Positions 7,007-16,090 of a stretch of DNA of 38,872 nucleotides are shown piece by piece. The notes beneath the pieces are model-generated. The model had not been told where the DNA came from. It worked only from the letters and a program-made list of their open reading frames with translations, and made no database searches. The stretch is from assembly GCF_019042215.1 (NCBI RefSeq), contig NZ_JAHQCS010000063.1, forward strand, positions 1-38,872. Reading direction: 5' to 3'. Each line of letters opens with the position of its first letter. Position 1 is the first letter of the stretch. Made by a program: the position numbers and the translations under genes. This DNA comes from Evansella tamaricis (lineage in GTDB: Bacteria > Bacillota > Bacilli > Bacillales > Salisediminibacteriaceae).

Positions 7007-8152
7007 TTATTGCAGGGGCAACCAATGAGATTTATAAACACCGTCTTCCATATCCACATGAAATATCAATGGATGCTCTTGGTTTTTAAATATCATTTTT
7101 ACACCAATATCACTTTTGTTTTCCCATAGAAAAAAACGGTACATGGTGATCAGTTCGTCTTCTATCGTATCAGATAAATTGGTTGTACCATCTGATTGGC
7201 TTGTCATTTCTTCTATGAAGTGCTCTTTTGATTCATAAGGAAGGTACTTCTCCTCTTGAAGATGGAGCTCATACAACGTCTCATAGTCCCGCAATTGTTC
7301 CGTATAGTAATATAAAGTAACAAATTCTACTGGTTCTAGTCCTAATAACGCCTCAGGAGAATGATTTTCCGCAAAAGATTCGTACACTTCCTTTATTTTT
7401 TCCGTTAGGGGGAAAGCGCCTGCCTCGTGTTGGGAAGGAATGGTGTCATAGACCTCAAAATCAGTTCCAGTAAAAGTGATAATATAACTAGCAGCCCTCG
7501 TCTTTTGTTCCAGTTTATCCCCATAGGCCAATTGAACAAAAATGTCCGGTTCGGCACGGCTGAACTGCACTTCGAGAATTTGGAGCGATTCGAATTCTAC
7601 CGTTTGTTCATAAAAGTCTCTGATTGCTATACTCTCATCCATGTCATCTGCAAGAAATCCGAACGTTTGGATGTCGTCCAAATCCCCATTCTTGGCGGCC
7701 ATAAGGTAATGAAGGAAGGAACGGATTGCTTTTTCATCAACATGATGCAGTTCCAAATCGTTTTGTACATTAATCAATGATTCCCCCTCTACGAAAGGCT
7801 TTGCTGGGATTTTTTCTGTAGTTGTCTCCTCCTCCATTCCATCATCATCATCCTTGGCCTCATCTTCTGGTATCACAGGTGTGCCTGGAGCTGTTTCACT
7901 ACTTGTCCCTCCGGGGAGCATATTCTTCACAGTGTCTAGTCCAGAAGAGGTGAACAGAAGGAACAATATGAATGCAGAAACTAAAGCAGTTGTAGCTATC
8001 TTTGCTGTGAGAAAAAGAGAGTCTTTTCTCTGATTCATCTGCGCCTGTTCCCGTAACCTTGCTTTAAGACGATCTTTCATGTCTGTAGTAGGTTCCCGAT
8101 CAGGATGTTCCCGCAAGATGGTTATTAGTCTTTCATTTTGATTTTGCATCAC
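7007..8152 (-). CDS. Membrane anti-sigma factor partner of the ECF sigma gene
   Basis: This 381-residue protein has a charged cytosolic N-terminus (1-45), one membrane segment (about 47-69) and a large extracytoplasmic part that opens with a Pro/Glu/Asp-rich linker (about 75-115). Its gene overlaps the 3' end of the ECF sigma gene by 20 bp, the classical arrangement for a membrane anti-sigma factor that holds its sigma factor inactive until an envelope signal arrives. No zinc-binding HxxxCxxC motif is visible, so it is not a ZAS-type anti-sigma. The extracellular part (about 120-381) contains a possible NTF2-like or sensor fold that I cannot name. The start is the GTG at 8152 or the ATG at 8149; GGGGG lies 7 nt before the GTG. 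The role is inferred mainly from gene order and topology. Confidence 0.75.
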   Translation of the reverse strand: MMQNQNERLITILREHPDREPTTDMKDRLKARLREQAQMNQRKDSLFLTAKIATTALVSAFILFLLFTSSGLDTVKNMLPGGTSSETAPGTPVIPEDEAKDDDDGMEEETTTEKIPAKPFVEGESLINVQNDLELHHVDEKAIRSFLHYLMAAKNGDLDDIQTFGFLADDMDESIAIRDFYEQTVEFESLQILEVQFSRAEPDIFVQLAYGDKLEQKTRAASYIITFTGTDFEVYDTIPSQHEAGAFPLTEKIKEVYESFAENHSPEALLGLEPVEFVTLYYYTEQLRDYETLYELHLQEEKYLPYESKEHFIEEMTSQSDGTTNLSDTIEDELITMYRFFLWENKSDIGVKMIFKNQEHPLIFHVDMEDGVYKSHWLPLQ

Positions 8153-8681
8153 TATATATCCCCCTTTCAGTAGGTGACAAAATACTTTGGAGCTGCTGAA
8201 TCGCCCGATGATAGTCCACTCTTACTTTTGATTCTTTCCAATTTAAAATTTCGGCAGTTTCTTTAATACTTACTTCTTGGATACCCCTTAAAATAATGAC
8301 ATTTCGGTAAGCGGGCTTTAAGGAAGTAAGGGCATCCACGACTTCCTGCCAGTCTTCCTTCATGTACAATTCCGACTCGGGAAGGCCTTCCTTTGTAATT
8401 TCTTTTGATAAAAACAAATCAGGGATGAATTTCACTATTTTTTTTCTTCGGTAATGATCAATTGCTGTGTTCTTGGCAATTGAAATAATCCATGTCTTCA
8501 CCTTGGATTGGTGATTAAAGGTGGGTAAAGCTTTCATGACCTTCATGAATGTTTCTTGTGTCAGGTCTTCAGCATCACTTTTGTTGTTAGTAAAATAAAG
8601 GCAATACTGATAAACATCTCTGTAGTATATTTCACAGAGGGAATCAATGTCTTCTATGGAATATCTGGTGTCCCTCCCCAA
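8133..8681 (-). CDS. ECF-type RNA polymerase sigma-70 factor
   Basis: This 182-residue alternative sigma factor directs RNA polymerase to a small regulon. Region 2 covers about residues 12-78, with the core-binding motif DAEDLTQETFMKV and the -10-reading stretch KVKTWIISIAKNTAIDHYRR. Region 4 (about 110-165) contains LTSLKPAYRNVIILRGIQEVSIKETAEIL and its helix-turn-helix ending SKVRVDYHRA. The start is TTG, chosen because AAGGAGG lies 7 nt upstream and no better codon exists. It is cotranscribed with the overlapping anti-sigma gene. ECF genes usually regulate themselves, but I could not identify a convincing autoregulated promoter in the upstream gap. The divergent lipoprotein gene may belong to the same regulon. 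Confidence 0.93.
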   Translation of the reverse strand: MGRDTRYSIEDIDSLCEIYYRDVYQYCLYFTNNKSDAEDLTQETFMKVMKALPTFNHQSKVKTWIISIAKNTAIDHYRRKKIVKFIPDLFLSKEITKEGLPESELYMKEDWQEVVDALTSLKPAYRNVIILRGIQEVSIKETAEILNWKESKVRVDYHRAIQQLQSILSPTERGIYSDAKSK

Positions 8682-8817
8682 TGTGCTTCCTCCTTTTTTG
8701 GTATTCTAATACGTTTGTACCATATTAAAATTGTCTTCTAAAAGATAAGTCGAACGAAAACAGAAAATGTTTCAAAGGGAAAAAGATATTCCTCCCGAAG
8801 CAATTCGACAAGAATAC

Positions 8818-8865
8818 GACAAGTGCCTGTCACCTGTCGTATTCGACAAGTGACAGGCACCTGTC
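8818..8865. repeat. REP-like nested hairpin with GTGCCTGTCAC arms
   Basis: GACA-a-GTGCCTGTCAC (8818-8833) pairs with GTGACAGGCAC-c-TGTC (8850-8865). Inside it, TGTCG and CGACA form a second stem around TATT. A partial copy, GGCACCTGTCGATTC, occurs at 1931-1945 beside the IS. The element lies in the divergent sigma/lipoprotein spacer. Confidence 0.7.
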
Positions 8866-8970
8866 ATATTTTACTAAATATAATACTTAAGTATTACATA
8901 CATCTTGAGAATATTATGATATTTATTAAATGTTCTTATTTCATGAGATGGGTAAAGGGAGAGTGTATGA

Positions 8971-9876
8971 ATGAGGGGATTAATGAGTTTCATTCTATTT
9001 GTAAGTTTAATAATGTTAGTTGCATGTGGCGGAGATAGCGAATCTGAAACGAATACGGAGGCGCTGGACAGCGAGAATGGAGAGCAAACGGACAGTGGCG
9101 AAAAAGAATCAGAGGAAAAAGAAAACGGAAATTCCGACGAAAGTAAGGAAGAGGAAGAGGACACAACCGCAACCTCTAATGAGCCGTCAGCAGATGATGT
9201 GGAGGGAATTCTGCTAAAGTCCGCTGAGGCCATGGAAGATATTTATAGTTTTGAAACAATCGGAAAAGTGGTGGACGAGTACCGATTTTTGGGGATGGAT
9301 GCATACGAAACTAACACGATAGAAATGAAAATGGTTATGCTTGGGACTCCGATGATGCATACGGTAAGTGAAGAAACAGAAATGTATGTTGTTGGAGACG
9401 AGTATTATGTACTGAATTATGAAGATAACACGTGGCTATACATTGAAATGGATATTGCCGGGTTGTTTAATATTGAAGACATGTATACATCGATGGGTTC
9501 CGAACAGTTGGATGACTATATAAGTTTAAGTGATGCTTTTGAAGCAACAGATAATGGAGATCATTTTCTCCTTTCTTTTACTGGCACAGATGATGATTTT
9601 AAGTCGTTTGTGGAAGGAACAAATCTGGTAGATATGGAGAATTGGATTTTTGAAGTGAGTGATAGTATTTCTGGGTCAGGAACATATGAAATCTTAATAG
9701 ATAAGGCAACGTATTACATGACGGGATATAATCTGGATTATGATCTCTCAGCGGCAGGAAGGGATATGTGGCAGAAGTATAAAGGTAGTTTTAGGCACAC
9801 AAATTTTAACGGATTCGATGAAATAGTCGTACCAGAATCCGTAAAAAATAGCGCTGTGAGTATGCATAGCAGATGA
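8971..9876 (+). CDS. Secreted lipoprotein with acidic linker (DUF6612-like)
   Basis: This 301-residue lipoprotein has a signal peptide ending in the lipobox LVAC (Cys 19), so it should be anchored on the outer face of the membrane. Residues about 22-72 are a low-complexity Glu/Asp/Ser/Thr tether. The globular part begins ILLKSAEAMEDIYSFE and consists of repeated beta-strands (MMHTVSEETEMYVVGDEYYV, NTWLYIEMD). That resembles the LolA/LppX-like folds seen in DUF6612 lipoproteins of Bacillus. The ATG at 8971 has AAAGGGAGAG about 7 nt before it; the ATG at 8967 is in another frame. It is divergent from the ECF sigma operon and is a candidate target of that sigma factor. The ligand is unknown. Confidence 0.75.
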   Translation: MRGLMSFILFVSLIMLVACGGDSESETNTEALDSENGEQTDSGEKESEEKENGNSDESKEEEEDTTATSNEPSADDVEGILLKSAEAMEDIYSFETIGKVVDEYRFLGMDAYETNTIEMKMVMLGTPMMHTVSEETEMYVVGDEYYVLNYEDNTWLYIEMDIAGLFNIEDMYTSMGSEQLDDYISLSDAFEATDNGDHFLLSFTGTDDDFKSFVEGTNLVDMENWIFEVSDSISGSGTYEILIDKATYYMTGYNLDYDLSAAGRDMWQKYKGSFRHTNFNGFDEIVVPESVKNSAVSMHSR

Positions 9877-9914
9877 TCAATTTAACGTTTGAAAATTGAT
9901 TACTTCTATAGAAA

Positions 9915-9964
9915 AAAACAGACCTTAGTATGCAATTATGGAGCGTGCTAGGTCTGTTTTTTTA
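9915..9964 (+). terminator. Rho-independent terminator after the lipoprotein gene
   Basis: ACAGACC (9918-9924) pairs with GGTCTGT (9951-9957), extended by an imperfect inner stem and followed by a T run. An A run precedes it, so it could work in both directions. Confidence 0.8.
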
Positions 9965-10040
9965 AAATATATGTTTTCTTATCACGTCTAATTCCTTTGA
10001 CGAGCCTTAACTACACTTATAAGCCTCAAAATACCATGAC

Positions 10041-10097
10041 GGACAGGACGTCCTAATATCGGGCATGCCACAGGACGTGGCGTTTTGCCCGATGAAC
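10041..10097. repeat. Solitary 57-bp hairpin repeat unit
   Basis: This unit is nearly identical to those tandemly repeated at 12004-12187: palindrome AGGACGTCCT, then nested stems ATCGGGCA/TGCCCGAT and GCCAC/GTGGC. The rest of the 9965-10396 gap shows no supported gene. Confidence 0.85.
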
Positions 10098-10396
10098 GGA
10101 CACTCTTCTATGAAATATTCGGAGAGAAAGACACATAGTTGTATACCGATTCTTGATCATTCAGTACTCAGTGCAACAGTGACTAAAATGTTGGTCTCCC
10201 ATTCATTGTTTTAATCTGATACCATCCGTTCTATCTCCACTACCGATTAAATTAAAGGAATTTACAAGTATAGATAGAAATAATATTAAAATGAGAGGTC
10301 GATTTTTTCCGATGGGGTTGTTGTTATCTGTTATATGGACAGCGTTTCCTAGGAAAGGTTCTTTATTCAGAGGTCGGTTAGTGGAGGTGTGGAACA

Positions 10397-11764
10397 TTGG
10401 ACGAAAGAATAGAGTATGAAATACTTGATCGAATATCAGATGCTTTCTTTGCAGTGGATGGAGATTGGAAGATTACATATTTCAATCAGGAAGCAGCAAA
10501 AGTTTTAGGCAGGGCAAAAGAAGAAGTCATACATCAAAATTTATGGGAAAAATTTCCTGAAGCGGTAGGGAAAGAAGTTTATCATCAATACCATAAAGCA
10601 GTGAGGGAACAAGTCCCAGTTTTCTTTGAGATGTATTGGTTTCCCCGCAAAATGTGGTACAGTGTCCGGGCTTATCCATCTGAAAACGGTCTGTCAGTAT
10701 ACTTTCAGGATATAACCAATCAGAAACGGTTAGCATCAAAACAGGAAGAACATTATAAATCATTATTCCACCAAAATCCTGTAGCTGTCTTTTCCTTTGA
10801 TTTAGATGGAAATTATTTAAGTGTGAATCCGGCAATGGAAGAGCTACTTGGTTATAAAGAAGCGGAATATTTGTCCATGTCGTTTATCCCGTTAGTAACT
10901 GATGCAGAGATTGAAAAAGTGAAAGGCTTTTTTATGCAGGCGGCAGAGGGAAAGACACAGCATTATGAAACAGAAGCTTTACATAAAGATGGTCATGTAG
11001 TTTTAGTAAAAGTGACGAATATGCCTATCATTGTAGAGAACAAAATCGTTGGTGTTTACGGGATGGCAAGGGACGTGACAAAAGAAAAGAAAACCGAGAA
11101 ACTACTATTTGAATCAGAAAAGCTAACTGCTGTGGGCCAACTTGCCGCATCAATCGCCCATGAAATCCGAAACCCTCTAACCACCATCAAAGGTTTTTTG
11201 CAGCTCATAAAAAACTCCAATGGGGAGACAAAAGAGGAATATTATTCGATTCTTTCTGATGAAGTAACAAGGATTGAGTTGATTACTGGGGAACTCTTGG
11301 TTCTGGCGAAACCGCAGGCACAAGACTTCCAACAGGTTAATATAGGGAAGATGTTAGAGGATGTCATTACTTTATTTAGTCCGCAGGCATTGATGCAGCA
11401 TGTGGAAATTCATTGTGAGATACCAGAAATACCTTTTGTGAATTGTATTGAGAATCAATTGAAACAAGCAATTATTAATGTTGTGAAAAATGCTATTGAA
11501 TCCATGCCCCAAGGTGGTAACATTCATATAAAGGTAAAAGCCATGGACGGGTCTGTTCACATTATGGTGAGAGATCAGGGATGCGGAATACCAAAGGAAT
11601 TCCTCGATAAAATCGGTTCCCCATTTTATACGACAAAAGAAAAGGGGACCGGTCTTGGAATGATGACGACCCTTAAGATCGTCCAAACTCATAATGGTAC
11701 TCTTGAAATCGCAAGTAAATCGAATCAAGGGACCACCGTGAAAATAACATTACCCATTTCATGA
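10397..11764 (+). CDS. Orphan PAS-domain sensor histidine kinase (KinA/KinE-like)
   Basis: This is a 455-residue soluble histidine kinase. PAS domain 1 covers about 1-110 (ISDAFFAVDGDWKITYFNQ). PAS domain 2 covers about 120-230 (NPVAVFSFDLDGNYLSVNP, ending in GVYGMARDVTKEK). The dimerisation domain has the H-box SIAHEIRNPLTTIKGF with the phosphorylated His near 254. The ATPase domain has the N-box around VVKNAIESM, G1 DQGCGIP and G2 GTGLGM. There is no membrane segment and no adjacent response regulator, which with the KinA-type H-box recalls the sporulation phosphorelay kinases feeding Spo0F. That role is inferred. The start is a TTG with GGAGG at 10383-10387, 9 nt before it. It is followed by a very strong terminator. 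Confidence 0.9.
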   Translation: MDERIEYEILDRISDAFFAVDGDWKITYFNQEAAKVLGRAKEEVIHQNLWEKFPEAVGKEVYHQYHKAVREQVPVFFEMYWFPRKMWYSVRAYPSENGLSVYFQDITNQKRLASKQEEHYKSLFHQNPVAVFSFDLDGNYLSVNPAMEELLGYKEAEYLSMSFIPLVTDAEIEKVKGFFMQAAEGKTQHYETEALHKDGHVVLVKVTNMPIIVENKIVGVYGMARDVTKEKKTEKLLFESEKLTAVGQLAASIAHEIRNPLTTIKGFLQLIKNSNGETKEEYYSILSDEVTRIELITGELLVLAKPQAQDFQQVNIGKMLEDVITLFSPQALMQHVEIHCEIPEIPFVNCIENQLKQAIINVVKNAIESMPQGGNIHIKVKAMDGSVHIMVRDQGCGIPKEFLDKIGSPFYTTKEKGTGLGMMTTLKIVQTHNGTLEIASKSNQGTTVKITLPIS

Positions 11765-11801
11765 GGAATGAATTAATGACAATGGAAAAGGAAATCGGTG
11801 T

Positions 11802-11848
11802 GACTGCCCCTACATACGCACTTGTCCGTATGTAGGGGCAGTCTTTTA
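11802..11848 (+). terminator. Strong rho-independent terminator after the kinase gene
   Basis: A 17-bp perfect stem, GACTGCCCCTACATACG (11802-11818) with its complement at 11827-11843, and an 8-nt loop, followed by TTTT. Confidence 0.93.
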
Positions 11849-12003
11849 TTTGATGAGAAGAATTAGCCGCATCCATTCGTTCAAAACGTGGTGATAAAAT
11901 TCCCGATGACCGCATTATATTCGAATCCCCTTCCTTCCACGAGTGTTTACTCTGGTGGTATCACATGAACGATGATCCCCTGAATACACCGAGTTACCAC
12001 AAC

Positions 12004-12187
12004 GGACAGGACGTCCTAATATCGGGCATGCCACAGGACGTGGCGTTCTGCCCGATGAACGGACAGGACGTCCTAATATCGGGCATGCCACAGGACGTGG
12101 CGTTCTGCCCGATGAACGGACAGGACGTCCTAATATCGGGCATGCACAGGACGTGGCGCCTTGCCCGATGAACGGACAGGACGTCAT
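12004..12187. repeat. Tandem 57-bp hairpin repeats upstream of the helicase gene
   Basis: Units start at 12004, 12061 and 12118, with a truncated fourth at 12174 (periods 57, 57, 56). Each begins with GGACAGGACGTCCT, which contains a 10-bp palindrome. It then folds into a nested hairpin: ATCGGGCA pairs with TGCCCGAT, enclosing GCCAC-aggac-GTGGC. CAGGACGT occurs twice per unit. The third unit has lost one C and differs in the loop. A possible degenerate unit precedes the array near 11892-11925. Both strands have open frames through the array, but these are repeat artefacts. The rest of 11849-12264 shows no gene. Confidence 0.92.
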
Positions 12188-12264
12188 TCTATTCTCATAG
12201 AGAAAATTAGGAAAATCCGCACAGATGAAAAATATGTTACGATTATTTAATAAACTAGATTCCT

Positions 12265-15200
12265 ATGAATGAGAGTGGGTGCGTCAAGTTGTTAAAAATA
12301 TCGCCGTCGAAAGCCGCAAGTTATTTTTATCACGAATGTGAACGGTACTTATATTTGAATGCGTTGCCTAAAAAGGAAAGAACAGCTTTAGGTGTCACGG
12401 AGCAAGTAACAATCAGTTCCCCCGTCCTCACCGGGGGCGCAAACTGGGAGGAAGAGGTTGTTAAGATCCATCTTAAAGATAAAATTAAGATCCCAGAAAT
12501 GGATATGGAGAAAATACCATTATCGGATCGTTTTTTTACCCCTGAAGCATTTGTAGAATGGTTAAAGAATCCCATTGAAAAATATATATATCAACCGACC
12601 ATGACGGTTCCAGAATCGTTTTATACATTGTACAACATTGATCCCACGAAACTAATGTTTTCCAATTGCCGGCCGGATTTAATAGAATGTATCAAAACCA
12701 AAGAAGAACGAATTTTTAGAATTATAGATATTAAATCCTCTAATGCCCTCAAAGTATCTCATAAAGTTCAGGTGTCGTTTTACGCTCTTATTTTGGACAC
12801 GCTTCTAAAGGTACATGATATCGAAGGTCGAGTGGATTTTTCACAAGCAGGTGTTTGGATTTATAAGCAAGAACAGCCGGAAGTGCTTTCGATCGAAAAT
12901 ATTGTACCGTACTTAACGCACTTTATGTCACATACCCTCCACGACATTGCAGTTACCAAGTTTGAGGACTTATTTTGGCATCTGGAATTTAAGTGTGAAT
13001 GGTGCTCCTTTTTTGATTTCTGTTTAAGTAAAGCGAAAGAGAAAAATCACATCTCTTTACTTCCTTATTTATCTAATCAAGCCGGCAGGTATATTAAAGA
13101 AAATAAGATCCCATACAGTCTGAATGATATGGCAGACTTTATTAAAGGGGATGAAAATAGATCGGTATTGGAAAAAAGTTTTTCGTTAAAACAGAGGTTA
13201 AAAAGATTACACACACAATTAGATTCCTTTGCAAGCGGTGAGGTGTTGAGCTATAACAGCTATTCATCCAGTATGCCATTTAATGAAAGTATCCAATTGA
13301 TTCTGACCGTGCAAAAAGATCAAGTGTCTGGTGAAATATTTGCTTGCTCCATCTATCGGTTGAAAGGGATGGAATTGTTTGGGACAGGCAGTGAGCTGAA
13401 ACATTTTACAGCGGCGAAATTTGATGAATGTGAGCAAGGGAAGCGGGATTTCGTGGACCATTTATATACGATATTGTCCATGATTCATCATTATAATCAC
13501 GGAAAACAATGGAGTGACCAGCTGTCTGTTCAAACCTATGTGACGGATAACTATGAATTTAGCAATCTTATCGAAATTCTTCAAGGATTATTAACGATTA
13601 ATGATTATCGTGAGAAGGCAATGAATCTATTATTTCATTTTCATAGTGATGTTTTGTCCCAGTCCGATGAGCACCCAGAAAATGTTGTCCCTTTTCCAGT
13701 GATCATTTTAACATCAACTGTCAGCCGTTTATTTGCAGTTCCAGCAGAAGTGGCCTTAAAGTTGGAGGATCTGTCTTTGTATGTTGGATCAAAAGGAGCT
13801 TTTAAATATCAGTATCAGCGGAAGGACTACCTTGCCAATAGGCTGTCCAATGTCATGAAATCGGACCTCATCTATCAAGTGTGGGAAAAGGAAGAATCGG
13901 AAAAACTGGAGTGGATTGAATCGGACCTGAAAGGGAGATTATATCTGGCGAGCAGTGTCATCGACGGTATCCGTAACTTAGCGAAGGATGATAAGGGGAA
14001 TTCATTCTTATTTGCCTGGCCGGAAAAATTTCAATTTCCTGTCCCATATCACTATAAGAACGAGATCGTATCGAAACTTGCCTTTATGACTCAATACGAG
14101 TCCACTCTGGCTTATTTAGATATAAGGGAGCGTCGGTCAAAATCCCTTGACGAAAGGCTCACAGATGGAGATTCATTACGGCTTAAGTACATTGGGGAAA
14201 AAAAGTTTGAGCTGCTTAACAAAGAAGTTTTATTTGATATAAACTTTTCGGAGGCGTGGGTGCTAACAGAGGATAATCACTTTGGTGAACAACAGCAGTT
14301 GAAATTTAAAGATTATCCTTACCGAAACAAGTTTTATGCGCCGAAAAACTTGGAACTTTATCTTGCCAGTATTGGGGAACACCGGCATGAAGATGATCGG
14401 GTCATCCTTGAATTGGAAATCGTTGGAAAGGTTAACAAATTTGATCTGATCCCAGAAAGGAACTATTTATTGTCTGTCCGTTTTACAGACTGGACGAGCG
14501 GACGGGTGTTAAACGGTTTAGGGGCAATCGATGCTGGGAATGATGTAATGCTTAAGTTATTACAGAATCCAAACGGTTATCGGAAAAAATTCAAGGCGAA
14601 CTGGGAAGAGAAAGTGGTAGACACCCTAATTAAGCAATCCGGTCTTACTCCAAGTCAATCAAAGGCTTTTCGAAGTTTTTTAAATTATACTTTAACGGGT
14701 GTATGGGGGCCCCCAGGGTCAGGGAAAACCCACTTCATTGCAACCGCCCTTCTTCTGTTAATAAAAATTTATGAAAAGCGGGGAAAAAGGTTAAAGATAC
14801 TGATTTCAGGGTTTACTCATAATGCAATTGAGAATGCTTTAGTGAAGATCCACCAGCAAATGACAATGGAGAATGTGAAGATAGGTAAACTAAAAAAGAT
14901 TCAAACAGAAAAGGCACGTGTCGTGGAAGAAGTGGATGATCGGCAAATCAGTCATTGGCTGAATGATGATAAGCACGTTATCCTCGGTGGCACATTGTAT
15001 AACACTCAGAAGGTTTATGATAACGGGTGGTTAGCGGAGAAATTCAATGTGGTTGTGGTAGATGAGGCATCCCAGGTGAAAACGGCAGATTCTTTATTGG
15101 CCCTAGCCCATGTAAGTCCAAAAGGAAGAATTATGATTGTGGGCGATCATTATCAATTACCCCCTATTATTCAAGGGGAGTATTTGAGCAATGACGGTGA

Positions 15201-16023
15201 ATTAAATGTCTATGACTCTATTTTTCAATTAATGATAGATCAAGATCCTAAACAGGAGATGATAAGTAAGCTGGAAGATAATTTTCGTATGAACGAGGTG
15301 TTATGCCGATATCCGGCAGAAAAAATCTACGGTCCAAATTACACTGCATTTAATACGGAGATTTCAACCCAGAAAATCAGTCTCCAGCCACTGGAAACCG
15401 AAGTGGAAGAGTGGGTGAAAAAGGTGGTGGACCCGGATTATCCGTTAGTCCTTTGTTTGTATAATGGTGTTCAAGAGACACAAGAAAACCAGTGTGAAGC
15501 CGATTGGGTTGCTGCTATAACCAAAGTTCTAAGGGCAAATCTATTAAATGGGATTAAGGAAGTGTACGAGGATTCGATTAGTGGGGACAGGGATTTTTGG
15601 AAGGAAGGACTATTTATCATCTCTCCCCATAATGCGCAAAACAGATTAATTCGATCAACCCTTGAAAAGGAAGGGTTACGTCCTGACTTTTTTGTTGGGA
15701 CGGTAGATAAGATGCAGGGGCAGGAAAGTGCCGCAGCCATCATTAGTTACGGAGTTTCTGACTTGGAATTAGCCATAAAAGAAGGGGAGTTTCTATACAG
15801 CTTAAATCGACTGAATGTCTCCTTGACAAGGGGACAAAAGAAAACCATTGTATTTCTCTCGAGGAAACTCATCTCCCCATCCCTTGAAGTATTAGGAAAT
15901 GAAGATTACAGCAATGGTGTGGATTTTATGATTAATCTTGAAAATTATGCAAAGGTAAATGGTGAGCTTGAAACGATCGACCATAATGGAATTGCCATGG
16001 ATGTTTATCGTGTGAAATCGTAG
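12265..16023 (+). CDS. Dna2-like protein: Cas4/RecB-type Fe-S nuclease fused to SF1B helicase
   Basis: This 1252-residue protein is predicted to unwind and cut DNA. The N-terminal PD-(D/E)XK nuclease shows RPDL (about 136-139), the I-D-I-K active site (about 154-157) and Q-V-S-F-Y (about 169-173). One Cys lies in YHECERYLYL and three in CEWCSFFDFC (about 243-253), the four-Cys pattern that binds a 4Fe-4S cluster in Cas4, AddB and Dna2. The middle region (about 300-790) is unassigned. The helicase has Walker A GPPGSGKT (about 815-822), DEAS (about 931), GDHYQLPP (about 959), the N-F-R-M-N segment, TVDKMQGQES (about 1146) and LNVSLTRGQ, an SF1B (Upf1/Dna2) set. The start is uncertain: the ATG at 12265 lacks a ribosome site, while the TTG at 12289 follows GAGAGTGGG and gives MLKISPSKAASYF, a typical nuclease N-terminus. 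It is 67 bp from the next large gene with no terminator between. Confidence 0.9.
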   Translation: MNESGCVKLLKISPSKAASYFYHECERYLYLNALPKKERTALGVTEQVTISSPVLTGGANWEEEVVKIHLKDKIKIPEMDMEKIPLSDRFFTPEAFVEWLKNPIEKYIYQPTMTVPESFYTLYNIDPTKLMFSNCRPDLIECIKTKEERIFRIIDIKSSNALKVSHKVQVSFYALILDTLLKVHDIEGRVDFSQAGVWIYKQEQPEVLSIENIVPYLTHFMSHTLHDIAVTKFEDLFWHLEFKCEWCSFFDFCLSKAKEKNHISLLPYLSNQAGRYIKENKIPYSLNDMADFIKGDENRSVLEKSFSLKQRLKRLHTQLDSFASGEVLSYNSYSSSMPFNESIQLILTVQKDQVSGEIFACSIYRLKGMELFGTGSELKHFTAAKFDECEQGKRDFVDHLYTILSMIHHYNHGKQWSDQLSVQTYVTDNYEFSNLIEILQGLLTINDYREKAMNLLFHFHSDVLSQSDEHPENVVPFPVIILTSTVSRLFAVPAEVALKLEDLSLYVGSKGAFKYQYQRKDYLANRLSNVMKSDLIYQVWEKEESEKLEWIESDLKGRLYLASSVIDGIRNLAKDDKGNSFLFAWPEKFQFPVPYHYKNEIVSKLAFMTQYESTLAYLDIRERRSKSLDERLTDGDSLRLKYIGEKKFELLNKEVLFDINFSEAWVLTEDNHFGEQQQLKFKDYPYRNKFYAPKNLELYLASIGEHRHEDDRVILELEIVGKVNKFDLIPERNYLLSVRFTDWTSGRVLNGLGAIDAGNDVMLKLLQNPNGYRKKFKANWEEKVVDTLIKQSGLTPSQSKAFRSFLNYTLTGVWGPPGSGKTHFIATALLLLIKIYEKRGKRLKILISGFTHNAIENALVKIHQQMTMENVKIGKLKKIQTEKARVVEEVDDRQISHWLNDDKHVILGGTLYNTQKVYDNGWLAEKFNVVVVDEASQVKTADSLLALAHVSPKGRIMIVGDHYQLPPIIQGEYLSNDGELNVYDSIFQLMIDQDPKQEMISKLEDNFRMNEVLCRYPAEKIYGPNYTAFNTEISTQKISLQPLETEVEEWVKKVVDPDYPLVLCLYNGVQETQENQCEADWVAAITKVLRANLLNGIKEVYEDSISGDRDFWKEGLFIISPHNAQNRLIRSTLEKEGLRPDFFVGTVDKMQGQESAAAIISYGVSDLELAIKEGEFLYSLNRLNVSLTRGQKKTIVFLSRKLISPSLEVLGNEDYSNGVDFMINLENYAKVNGELETIDHNGIAMDVYRVKS

Positions 16024-16090
16024 ACTAGTCAGAATAGTCATGGCCTGATTGAAAAGCGCAGGTTATGACATTTAAAGGGAGTGGAAATGG

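Noticed and set aside
8931-8956. Sigma-B-like promoter (GTTCTT...GGGTAA) before the lipoprotein gene
   Set aside because: The -10-like element overlaps the ribosome site, so transcription would begin after it.
8874-9233. Minus-strand frame opposite the start of the lipoprotein gene, rich in Ser and Phe
   Set aside because: It is the mirror of the acidic linker codons, lacks a ribosome site, and conflicts with a well-supported lipoprotein.
10260-10396. Short plus-strand coding remnant before the kinase (MRGRFFPMGLLLS...)
   Set aside because: It overlaps the kinase start in another frame, has no ribosome site and resembles no family I know.
11915-12187. Open frames on both strands through the 57-bp repeats, giving repetitive proteins
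   Set aside because: They exist only because the unit length is a multiple of three and lacks stops. There is no ribosome site, and the DNA-level palindromes explain the conservation.
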